The notes beneath the pieces are model-generated. The model saw only the letters and a program-made list of their open reading frames with translations. It did not search any database and had not been told where the DNA came from. From Victivallis sp. Marseille-Q1083 (lineage in GTDB: Bacteria; Verrucomicrobiota; Lentisphaeria; Victivallales; Victivallaceae): a DNA stretch of 64,000 bases. Shown in pieces: positions 9,824 through 17,239 of the stretch (position 1 is the stretch's first letter; each line of letters opens with the position of its first letter). The position numbers were made by a program, and so were the translations under genes. The stretch covers positions 826,017 through 890,016 of the forward strand of contig NZ_CAHJXL010000002.1 in assembly GCF_903645315.1 (NCBI RefSeq), written 5' to 3'.

Positions 9824-10507
9824 ATGTCGGAAGTGAAACTGCATCTCTTTGATATGGACCATACGCTGATGGACAACGACAGCGATCTGTCATGGAAAAC
9901 GTATGCCGTGCAGCGGAAGCTGGCGTCTCCGGAGGCGCTGCAGCAGGCCGAAGCGTATTTTGAACAATATTCGGAGGGGCGGCTCGACATCGATGCGTTC
10001 ATCCGTTTTCAATTGCAGGAGTTTGTCGGCAATACGCCGGAAACGATGCGGCGAATGTCGCAGGAGCATTTCACCGAATTGGCGCGTCCGAAAATCTATG
10101 CCGACGCCGTAGCGTTGGTCCGTTCGCTGCGGCAGAACGGCAAATTGGTCGGTTTGCTGACGGCGACCAATTTGGTGCTGGCGAAGCCGCTGGCGGATTT
10201 TTTCGGTTTCGATTATGTGCTGGGAACCAATCTGGAAGTGCGTGACGGCAAATATACCGGCGGCATTGCCGGCACCTATGCCGGGGGGGCCGGTAAAGTG
10301 GTCATCGCCCGGGAGTGTGCGGCAACGCTCGGTCTGGATTTGGCGGAAGTGGCTTACTATGGCGACAGCATCAACGACCGTTTCATCCTGGAAGCGGTCG
10401 GCGCGCCGACTGCGGTGAATCCTTCCAAGCAGTTGTCGGCTCTGGCCGAACAATATCGCTGGCCGGTACTCAATTTCGGCCCCGGCGGCTATGTACTGCA
10501 ACCATGA
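9824..10507 (+). CDS. HAD-superfamily IB hydrolase (phosphoserine phosphatase-like)
   Basis: The protein is 227 residues and cytoplasmic. Motif I is FDMDHT near residues 9-14 (nucleophile Asp and acid/base Asp), motif II is LLTATN near 108-113, and motif IV is GDSIND near 182-187. The helical cap lies between motifs I and II, as in the SerB-like IB subfamily. Substrates in this subfamily are small phosphomonoesters, and the exact one is not evident. It lies 19 bases after glmM with the strong Shine-Dalgarno GGGAGGAG, so it is in the same operon. A sugar-phosphate phosphatase role is possible by context only. Confidence 0.85.
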   Translation: MSEVKLHLFDMDHTLMDNDSDLSWKTYAVQRKLASPEALQQAEAYFEQYSEGRLDIDAFIRFQLQEFVGNTPETMRRMSQEHFTELARPKIYADAVALVRSLRQNGKLVGLLTATNLVLAKPLADFFGFDYVLGTNLEVRDGKYTGGIAGTYAGGAGKVVIARECAATLGLDLAEVAYYGDSINDRFILEAVGAPTAVNPSKQLSALAEQYRWPVLNFGPGGYVLQP

Positions 10508-10532
10508 TTTGAGAAAGGAAACATGATTTCTG

Positions 10533-12410
10533 ATGTGGAAACAAACGCAATTGAGTTGGAGTGAGCGGGAAACGCCGGAGGAGTTGCGGCGTTTGCTGGT
10601 CAGGTTGGGGGAAGAATATCCGATCCGGCCGAATGGCGAAGGCCGCCGGTTGGTTTTCTGCCAGGCGGCCGCCGGTTGTGCCGGGGCCTGTTGGGACGGC
10701 GATCATGTCCGCATTGAATACGGTACGGTGACCGATGCGGCCCGGGCGATCGGCTCGGCGTTAAGCCGCCTGGAAACAAAGGAAAAGACGGAGTTCCGGC
10801 TGCTCGGCATCATGCTGGATTGCTCGCGCAACGGCGTGATGACGGTGCCGCATGTCAAAAAGTGGCTGCGGCGCCTGGCTTTGATGGGATACAATACGGC
10901 GATGCTTTACACCGAGGATACCTACCGGTTGCCGGGGGAGCCGTATTTCGGCTATATGCGTGGCGCTTATACGGCGGAAGAAGTGCGGGAAATCGACGCC
11001 TATGCCGCCGATCTCGGCATTGAAATCATCGGCTGCATTCAAACGCTGGGCCATCTGGAGCAGGTCATCAAATGGGGCGGCGCTTACCAGGCGGTGACCG
11101 ATACGGCCCGGGTGTTGCTGGTGGATGAGGAAAAAACCTACCGGCTGATCGATAAAATGATCCGTTTCTGGTCGGATAATCTGAAATCCCGCCGGATACA
11201 CATCGGGATGGATGAAACCCACGACCTGGGGCGTGGCCGTTTCATGGACCGGCATGGTTACGAGCGCGGGTTTGAAATTTTCAATCGCCATTTGGCGAAA
11301 GTCAATGAAATTTGCGGCCGTTATGACATGCGGGCGATGATCTGGTCGGATATGTATTTCCGGATGGGCAACGAGGATTTGGAATATTACGATGTCAATT
11401 GCAATATTCCGCCGGAAGTGCGGGCGCAAATTCCGGAAAATGTCGATTTGGTATACTGGGATTATTATCATGAGGATCAGGCTTTTTACGAACGGTTTAT
11501 CCGGCTGCATCGGGATCTGGAGCGTCCGGTGCTGCTGGGCAGCGGCATCTGGACCTGGTCGAAAATGTGGCTGGATTACCAGATGACCCGCGATGCGGCC
11601 GGTCCCTGCCTGCGCGCCTGCAAGGCGACCGGGTTGCGGGATTTGTTTTTTACGATGTGGGGGGATGACGGCAGCTATTGTGATTGGGATTCGGCGTTCG
11701 TCGGCCTCTCCTGGGCGGCGGATGTCGCATACGGCATGGCGGAAGAAGCGCCGGAGTCGGTGACGCGCTTCGAGGCGATCTGCCAGGCCAGTTATTTGCC
11801 GCAGGTGGAAGCCGGCAAACTGGATCCGCGTCTGCCGTACGGCACGGAGGGCAAATATCACTATATCCGCAATTTCATCTTGCTGTGGGATGACCCGATC
11901 ATGGGAATCGGCTGGAACGGTTATAAAATTCTGGACGAGGCGTTCGATGTCAAGGTTGAAGCTGCCTTTTCCGAATTGATCGACAAGCTGTTGCCGTATC
12001 AGGCGGAAAAGAATGCCGGCAATGTGGCGCACGCGATCAAGTTGGCGCAGGCGATCGTGGTAAAATTGCGGTTGCGCCGCGAACTGCTGTCGGCGTATGA
12101 GCGGCGGGACATGGCCCGGTTGCGCCGGCTGGCGGAAGTCGATATTCCGGCGGCGATCGCCGCTTATCGGGCGGTGTTCGACTCCTGCCGGGACCTCTGG
12201 CTGGCGACGTTCAAGCCTTTCGGACTGGAAACCATCCAGATGCGCAACGGCACGATGATCGTCCGCTATGAAGAACTGGCCAGGCGGCTGTCCGAATTGA
12301 TTGCCGGCAAGGTTGCGGCGATTCCGGAGCTGGAGGAAAAGCTGGATGCCGGAATTGCGACGTTTCCCGCCTGGACCCGCGGCGTGATGTGCGGTTCGAC
12401 ATGGTGGTAA
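10533..12410 (+). CDS. Family 20 beta-N-acetylhexosaminidase (GcnA-like)
   Basis: The 625-residue protein matches the length of GcnA-type GH20 enzymes, which release terminal beta-linked GlcNAc/GalNAc. An N-terminal alpha/beta domain (about 1-95) leads into a TIM barrel opening with LLGIMLDCSRNGVM. The GH20 catalytic Asp-Glu pair is in HIGMDETHDLG near residue 225, and downstream barrel residues include VYWDYYH and FTMWGDDGSYCDW. A helical C-terminal domain follows. No signal peptide is visible, suggesting cytoplasmic hydrolysis of imported oligosaccharides. AAAGGA lies 13 bases before this ATG. A closer off-frame ATG at 10523 opens a 13-codon frame that ends inside the gene. Confidence 0.85.
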   Translation: MWKQTQLSWSERETPEELRRLLVRLGEEYPIRPNGEGRRLVFCQAAAGCAGACWDGDHVRIEYGTVTDAARAIGSALSRLETKEKTEFRLLGIMLDCSRNGVMTVPHVKKWLRRLALMGYNTAMLYTEDTYRLPGEPYFGYMRGAYTAEEVREIDAYAADLGIEIIGCIQTLGHLEQVIKWGGAYQAVTDTARVLLVDEEKTYRLIDKMIRFWSDNLKSRRIHIGMDETHDLGRGRFMDRHGYERGFEIFNRHLAKVNEICGRYDMRAMIWSDMYFRMGNEDLEYYDVNCNIPPEVRAQIPENVDLVYWDYYHEDQAFYERFIRLHRDLERPVLLGSGIWTWSKMWLDYQMTRDAAGPCLRACKATGLRDLFFTMWGDDGSYCDWDSAFVGLSWAADVAYGMAEEAPESVTRFEAICQASYLPQVEAGKLDPRLPYGTEGKYHYIRNFILLWDDPIMGIGWNGYKILDEAFDVKVEAAFSELIDKLLPYQAEKNAGNVAHAIKLAQAIVVKLRLRRELLSAYERRDMARLRRLAEVDIPAAIAAYRAVFDSCRDLWLATFKPFGLETIQMRNGTMIVRYEELARRLSELIAGKVAAIPELEEKLDAGIATFPAWTRGVMCGSTWW

Positions 12411-12432
12411 ACGGAGCAGAAAAGACAGCGGG

Positions 12433-12480
12433 GCTGCCGGGTGTTTTCGTCGCGGGGAAATATCCGGCAGCACTGTTTTG
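12433..12480 (+). terminator. Probable terminator after the hexosaminidase operon
   Basis: GCTGCCGG (12433-12440) pairs perfectly with CCGGCAGC (12464-12471), with a 23-base loop and ACTGTTTTG following. The T-run is short, so strength is uncertain. Confidence 0.5.
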
Positions 12481-12533
12481 ATTTCAACGCCGCCGTTGCG
12501 TTAACTTTTGACGGTAATACGTTGGAAAGTAAG

Positions 12534-12562
12534 TTGCAAAATTGCGTTGAAAGCGTTAAATT
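12534..12562 (+). promoter_or_regulatory. Candidate promoter for the ptsN-pyrE-secA-purSL cluster
   Basis: TTGCAA at 12534-12539, a 17-base spacer and TAAATT at 12557-12562, located after the preceding terminator and about 90 bases before the ptsN-like ATG. Confidence 0.4.
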
Positions 12563-12578
12563 ACTTGAAATATTTTTT

Positions 12579-12629
12579 ATGGAATGGTATTTGGCAGTCG
12601 TTGCCGGAGTTCTGCTGTTCTTTTTGTAA
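12579..12629 (+). CDS. Possible 16-residue hydrophobic leader peptide
   Basis: An ATG frame encodes Met-Glu-Trp-Tyr followed by twelve almost wholly hydrophobic residues, then stop. It begins 16 bases after the candidate -10 box and ends 21 bases before the EIIA gene. It could insert in the membrane as a single short helix. No Shine-Dalgarno is seen, so it may be leaderless or not translated at all. Confidence 0.15.
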   Translation: MEWYLAVVAGVLLFFL

Positions 12630-12650
12630 TTTATATATCCGGAGGATAAG

Positions 12651-13112
12651 ATGAAAGTATCGTTTTCCAAGTATGTGACAAAAGATTCTATCGTCGTACT
12701 GAATGGGAAAAGTAAACTCGAAGTTTTGGACGAGCTCATCAATCGGGCTGCCGATCTGTCGCATCTGGATCGCGATCTGATTTTCCGTTTGACCTGGAAG
12801 CGGGAAAATATGATGACCACCGGCGTCGGCAGCGGGTTGGGATTGCCGCATATCCGGGTCAGCAATATTCCTTATCCGGTCATTTTGATCGGCATTTGCA
12901 CCAATCCGGTCGAAGATTATCAGAGCCAGGATGACCAGCCGGTCCGGGTCATTGTTTTTATCGTCGCTACCGATGAAGATCCGGAAGCTTACCTGCAGTT
13001 GCTCGGCAGCATTTCCAGAAAAATGCGCGATCCGAAGATGGTCGACAAAATTGTTGAAAACATCGCCAAGCCGGATGAAGTGTTGAAACTGATTGATGAT
13101 TCGGAAGAATAA
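12651..13112 (+). CDS. PTS EIIA component, fructose/nitrogen (PtsN) type
   Basis: This 153-residue EIIA domain is a soluble phosphocarrier of the PTS-EIIA-2 fold. The phosphorylation site is His67 in the segment VGSGLGLPHIR, and the preceding RLTWKREN matches the family's helix before the active site. No EIIB or EIIC domain is attached or adjacent, so it fits a regulatory PtsN (nitrogen PTS) or a stand-alone sensor rather than a sugar importer. The Shine-Dalgarno GGAGG lies 5-6 bases before the ATG. It heads a run of plus-strand genes including pyrE, secA and purSL with gaps of 22-61 bases. Confidence 0.88.
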   Translation: MKVSFSKYVTKDSIVVLNGKSKLEVLDELINRAADLSHLDRDLIFRLTWKRENMMTTGVGSGLGLPHIRVSNIPYPVILIGICTNPVEDYQSQDDQPVRVIVFIVATDEDPEAYLQLLGSISRKMRDPKMVDKIVENIAKPDEVLKLIDDSEE

Positions 13113-13173
13113 TCATTGTTTTTGGAATCTCCTGCCGGGATGCCGGCGGAAACTATAATCACGGAAAAAATTT

Positions 13174-13566
13174 ATGTCGAAAACTTCCCAGAATATCGGC
13201 GCCAAGGCGCAGATTGACTTTCATTGTCTGGATGATCATTGTGATGGAATTGTCAAATTCAATCTGGCGGATGTTTCCCGGAAAGATTTTCAGGCGGTTT
13301 GTCCGAAGTGCCTGCGGACCTACGAATTGGACGCCGCTTTGCGTGACAAGTTGTCGCGCATGCTTCATTTGATTCAGGCAATCCGGGAAGCGGAAGATAT
13401 CCTCGGCGACAGCAATGTATCGGTCAACGTGGCGAACGGTGAAGTCAGAATCCCGTACGCGTTGCTGTTGACGCGGCTGAATACTTTGATCACCTTGAAC
13501 TTCGGAGAACGCCAGGTCGACTTTCACTTGTGGATAGAACCCTCTTCGCCGGATACCTTCCGGTAA
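13174..13566 (+). CDS. Uncharacterised small cysteine-pair protein
   Basis: I do not recognise this 130-residue protein. Residues 18-46 contain Cys18-x4-Cys23 and Cys43-x2-Cys46, spaced like a zinc-binding treble clef or ribbon. A helical middle follows (RDKLSRMLHLIQAIREAEDIL), then a beta-rich end. It is cytoplasmic, with no signal peptide or helix long enough for the membrane. It sits 61 bases after the EIIA gene and 22 bases before pyrE, so it is probably co-transcribed with both. Codon use matches its neighbours, and the Shine-Dalgarno is weak (GGAAA). Confidence 0.7.
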   Translation: MSKTSQNIGAKAQIDFHCLDDHCDGIVKFNLADVSRKDFQAVCPKCLRTYELDAALRDKLSRMLHLIQAIREAEDILGDSNVSVNVANGEVRIPYALLLTRLNTLITLNFGERQVDFHLWIEPSSPDTFR

Positions 13567-13588
13567 AGGAACAGTTGGAATTGAGAAC

Positions 13589-14155
13589 ATGACGGAACAG
13601 GAAATCATTCGAATTTTTGAAGAGTCCCATGCATTGTTGAATGGTCATTTCAAATTGCGCAGCGGCTTGCACAGCAATCGCTTTTTTCAGGCGGCGCTGT
13701 TGTTGCAGTATCCGGACAAAGCGGAACAGGTCTGCGCTTATCTGGCGGCGAAATTCAAGGATGCCGGCGTGGAGACGGTGATTTCTCCGGCCGTCGGCGG
13801 TTTGATTGTCGGCCAGGAGATTGCCCGCGCCCTGGGCTGCAAGGCGATCTTTGCCGATAAGGAGGAGGGGCGGCTGGTTTTGAAGCGCGGTTTTTCTCTG
13901 CGGCCGGGAGAGCGGGTGCTGGTTGCCGAGGATGTCATCACCAAAGGAGGCCGGGTGCAGCAGACCATCGACCTGGCCCGCTCGTTCGGCGCCGATGTCG
14001 TCGGCGCTGCCGTGCTGGTCGACCGCAGCGGAGGGGCGGCCGGTTTCGATGTGCCGACTGAAAGTTTGATTCGGTTGAATTTACCGACTTTCGAACCGGA
14101 CCAGTGTCCGTTGTGCGCGGCCGGCGCCCCGCTGGACACCCCCGGGTCCAAATAA
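13589..14155 (+). CDS. pyrE: Orotate phosphoribosyltransferase
   Basis: PyrE converts orotate and PRPP into orotidine 5'-phosphate in pyrimidine synthesis. The 188-residue protein has the N-terminal GHFKLRSGLHSNRF substrate region, the SPAVGGLIVGQEIA loop and the PRPP-binding signature VLVAEDVITKGGR near residues 110-122. The C-terminal tail carries Cys-Pro-Leu-Cys and ends Pro-Gly-Ser-Lys, a tail seen in this PyrE subgroup. It lies between the Cys-pair protein and secA, in the same direction. Confidence 0.93.
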   Translation: MTEQEIIRIFEESHALLNGHFKLRSGLHSNRFFQAALLLQYPDKAEQVCAYLAAKFKDAGVETVISPAVGGLIVGQEIARALGCKAIFADKEEGRLVLKRGFSLRPGERVLVAEDVITKGGRVQQTIDLARSFGADVVGAAVLVDRSGGAAGFDVPTESLIRLNLPTFEPDQCPLCAAGAPLDTPGSK

Positions 14156-14210
14156 AACGATTGGTTAGTCCGTCTGGCGGAAAGCGGGCGGTGGAAGGAA
14201 ATTGTTATTT

Positions 14211-17195
14211 ATGATTGAACGCATTGTCAAAAAAATCTTCGGCAGTAAATCGGCGCGCGATTTGAAAAAAATGCGTCCGTTGGTCGCCAGGGTCAACGAG
14301 CTGGAGGTTTCTTACCAGAATCTGTCCGAAGCGGAATTGAAGAACAAGACCGTGGAATTCAAGGAACGCCTGAAAAATGGTGAAACGCTCGACGACATCA
14401 TGTGCGAGGCGTTCGCCGTGGTCAAGAATGCCTGCCGCCGGCTGGTGGGGCAGGAAGTGGAAGTCTGCGGACAGTCGATGGTTTGGGATATGATCCCGTT
14501 TGACGTGCAGATTCTGGGGGCGATTGCCCTGCACAGGGGCAATATCGCCGAAATGGCCACCGGCGAAGGAAAAACGCTGGTCGCCTCGATGCCGCTGTAT
14601 TTGAACGCCTTGAGCGGCAGAAACTGCCAGTTGGTGACGGTCAACGATTATCTGGCCCGCCGTGACTCCGAGTGGATGGGGACGATTTATCGCTACCTGG
14701 GCTTGACGGTCGGTTGTCTGCAGGGACAGATGCCGTCGAATATTCGCCGCGAACAGTATCGCTGTGACATCACCTACGGCACGAACAGCGAATTCGGTTT
14801 CGACTATCTGCGGGATATGGGGATGGCCACCGAGGCGCGTCATCTGGTGCAGCGCGACCACTTCTATGCGATTATCGACGAAATCGACAGTATTTTGATT
14901 GATGAGGCGCGGACGCCGCTGATCATTTCCGGTCCGGTGCCGATGTCCAGCCACCAGTTCGACCAGTTGCAGCCGAAAGTGGCGCAGCTTTTTTCGAAGC
15001 AGAATCTGCTTTGTTCGAAGTTGGTGCAGGAGGCGAAGTCGACTCTGGAGCGCGAGGGGATTTCTGCCGAAGAGCGGGAAAATGCCCTGCTGAAACTGCT
15101 GCAGGTGAAATTCGGCATGCCGACCCACAAGCAGTTGCTGCACGTCCTGGAAGACGGCAGCATTCTCAAGGAGGTGGAGCGGCTGGATTCCAAGGTGCAC
15201 AGCGACAACAATCGCGGTCTGCTGCAGGAAGTGCAGGGAGATCTGTATTTCGCCATCGATGAAAAATCGCATGGTGCCGATTTGACCGAAAAGGGACGCA
15301 ATGCGCTGTCTCCGAATGATCCGGAGGCATTTATCATGCCGGATCTGCTGCTGGAGCTGCACAATATTGAAAACGATGCATCGCTGAGTGAAGAAGAACG
15401 GTTGGCCAAACGCCAGAAATTCGAAGCCGATTATGCGGTCAAAAGCGAACGGCTGCATGATTTGTCGCAGCTGTTGAAAGCGTATTGCCTGTTTGAAAAA
15501 GATGTGCATTACGTCGTGCAGGACGACAAGGTGATGATCGTCGACGAGCACACCGGCCGGTTGATGCCGGGCCGGCGTTTCAGCGATGGTTTGCACCAGG
15601 CGCTGGAAGCCAAGGAACGGGTGAAAATCGAGCAGGAAACGCAGACGCTGGCGACGATTACCATTCAGAATTATTTCCGTCTTTACGAAAAACTGGCCGG
15701 CATGACCGGCACAGCGGAAACCGAAGCCAACGAATTTCATCAGATTTACAAACTGGATGTCATCGTCGTGCCGACCAACCGGCCGTGTCAGCGTATTGAT
15801 GCCAATGACTCGATTTTCAAGACGCGCCGCGAAAAATTCAACGCGATCGTCGAGGAAACCGCCGCCCGCCACGCCAAAGGGCAGCCGGTGTTGCTGGGAA
15901 CGATCTCGGTGGAAGATTCTGAAATTGTCAGCCGGATGCTGAAGCGGAAGAATATTCCGCACAATGTCCTGAATGCCAAGAACCATCAGTTGGAGGCGGA
16001 AATCGTCGCCAACGCCGGCCGGGTGGGCGCGGTGACGGTGGCGACCAATATGGCCGGCCGCGGTACCGACATCAAGCTGGGGCCGGGAGTGGCGGATTTG
16101 GGCGGTTTGCATGTTATCGGCAGGTCCCGCCCCGATTCGCGGCGGATCGACCGGCAGGTGCGCGGCCGCTGTTCGCGCCAGGGCGATCCGGGGGCTTCGA
16201 AATTCTATGTGTCGCTGGAAGACAATTTAATGCGCCTTTTCGGCGGCGACCGGGTCATCAAGATTTTTGAGCGTTTCGGCTTGGAAGAGGGCGAGGAGTT
16301 GGAGCATCCGTGGTTGAACCGTTCGATCGAAACGGCGCAGCGTCGGGTGGAGCAGCAGCACTTTGCAATCCGGAAACGGACGCTGGAATTCGATGATGTG
16401 ATGAACAAGCAGCGCGAGATCATTTACGGTCTGCGGAAAGATGCGCTTCTGTCCGAGAAGCCGCTGGATACCTTGATGTATCTGGTCGAACAGCATGTGT
16501 TGAACAAAGTGCAGGAAATCGCCCTCGGGCCGGCCAAGGGAGAAGCCCGTACCCAGAATGACGGTGAATTCGATATGGCCCGCCTGGTTACCTGGCTGAA
16601 GGCGACGTTTCCGATCGACTTCCAGGAGAGCGAGCTGACTGCCGGATTTAGAGCCGGTTCGAAAGCGGCCGGCGACGGTCGCGGGCCGCTGCGCGATCCG
16701 AGCGCGTTGACCGAGCAAATCGTCGATAAGATCGAAGTTGCCTATAACCGGAAGAATGAGATCCTGCCGCGGGAACAGTGCCGCTATCTGGAACGCCATA
16801 CGGTGCTGGATGCGATCGACCGGTTGTGGCAGGAGCATTTGTATACGATGGACAGTTTGCGGTCGAGCATCTATTTGAGGGTTTACGCCGCGCAGAAGGA
16901 TCCGTTGGTGGAGTACAAGCATGAAGCGTTCAAGGCCTTTGAAGTGTTGATGGGGCAGATCGAGCAGGAAGCGGTTGCCAATATGTTCCGGGCGACCATT
17001 GCGACATTGGAGAGCTTTGAGCGGTTGCTGGAATCGCTGCCGCAGGAATTGATACACCGTTCGTTCGGTCAATTCGATATGAATGAACTGTTGAGCGCCG
17101 GCCGCAAGGACGGTCGTCCGGCGATTCCCGGTTCCATTACGATCAGCAATCCGGCGATGAAGCCGAAGGACAATGGTCCGCGGCGTTCGAAATGA
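14211..17195 (+). CDS. secA: Preprotein translocase ATPase SecA
   Basis: SecA is the ATP-driven motor that pushes preproteins through SecYEG. Starting at the ATG at 14211 it has 994 residues. An in-frame TTG at 14202 is too close to the GGAAGGAA Shine-Dalgarno (14193-14200). Walker A is TGEGKT near 117-122, followed by VNDYLARRDSEWMG, the DEAD-like IIDEIDSILIDEARTPLI, the GTAETE segment of the preprotein cross-linking region, and NMAGRGTDIKLG. The C-terminus is basic (Pro-Arg-Arg-Ser-Lys) and lacks the usual cysteine-rich zinc SecB-binding motif. An insertion of about 180 residues lies after the DEAD region (about 245-425), as in some PVC SecA proteins. Confidence 0.97.
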   Translation: MIERIVKKIFGSKSARDLKKMRPLVARVNELEVSYQNLSEAELKNKTVEFKERLKNGETLDDIMCEAFAVVKNACRRLVGQEVEVCGQSMVWDMIPFDVQILGAIALHRGNIAEMATGEGKTLVASMPLYLNALSGRNCQLVTVNDYLARRDSEWMGTIYRYLGLTVGCLQGQMPSNIRREQYRCDITYGTNSEFGFDYLRDMGMATEARHLVQRDHFYAIIDEIDSILIDEARTPLIISGPVPMSSHQFDQLQPKVAQLFSKQNLLCSKLVQEAKSTLEREGISAEERENALLKLLQVKFGMPTHKQLLHVLEDGSILKEVERLDSKVHSDNNRGLLQEVQGDLYFAIDEKSHGADLTEKGRNALSPNDPEAFIMPDLLLELHNIENDASLSEEERLAKRQKFEADYAVKSERLHDLSQLLKAYCLFEKDVHYVVQDDKVMIVDEHTGRLMPGRRFSDGLHQALEAKERVKIEQETQTLATITIQNYFRLYEKLAGMTGTAETEANEFHQIYKLDVIVVPTNRPCQRIDANDSIFKTRREKFNAIVEETAARHAKGQPVLLGTISVEDSEIVSRMLKRKNIPHNVLNAKNHQLEAEIVANAGRVGAVTVATNMAGRGTDIKLGPGVADLGGLHVIGRSRPDSRRIDRQVRGRCSRQGDPGASKFYVSLEDNLMRLFGGDRVIKIFERFGLEEGEELEHPWLNRSIETAQRRVEQQHFAIRKRTLEFDDVMNKQREIIYGLRKDALLSEKPLDTLMYLVEQHVLNKVQEIALGPAKGEARTQNDGEFDMARLVTWLKATFPIDFQESELTAGFRAGSKAAGDGRGPLRDPSALTEQIVDKIEVAYNRKNEILPREQCRYLERHTVLDAIDRLWQEHLYTMDSLRSSIYLRVYAAQKDPLVEYKHEAFKAFEVLMGQIEQEAVANMFRATIATLESFERLLESLPQELIHRSFGQFDMNELLSAGRKDGRPAIPGSITISNPAMKPKDNGPRRSK

Positions 17196-17239
17196 CCGGT
17201 AACGTTTTAGCAGAGCAGAAAAGGAAGGCGTAGTGCCGC

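Noticed and set aside
10523-10564. 13-codon frame with an ATG close to AAAGGA, overlapping the hexosaminidase start
   Set aside because: Too short and without similarity; the ribosome site can serve the GH20 start as well, though with wide spacing.
14205-16112. 635-codon open frame opposite secA
   Set aside because: Antisense shadow of SecA with no start signal or domain.
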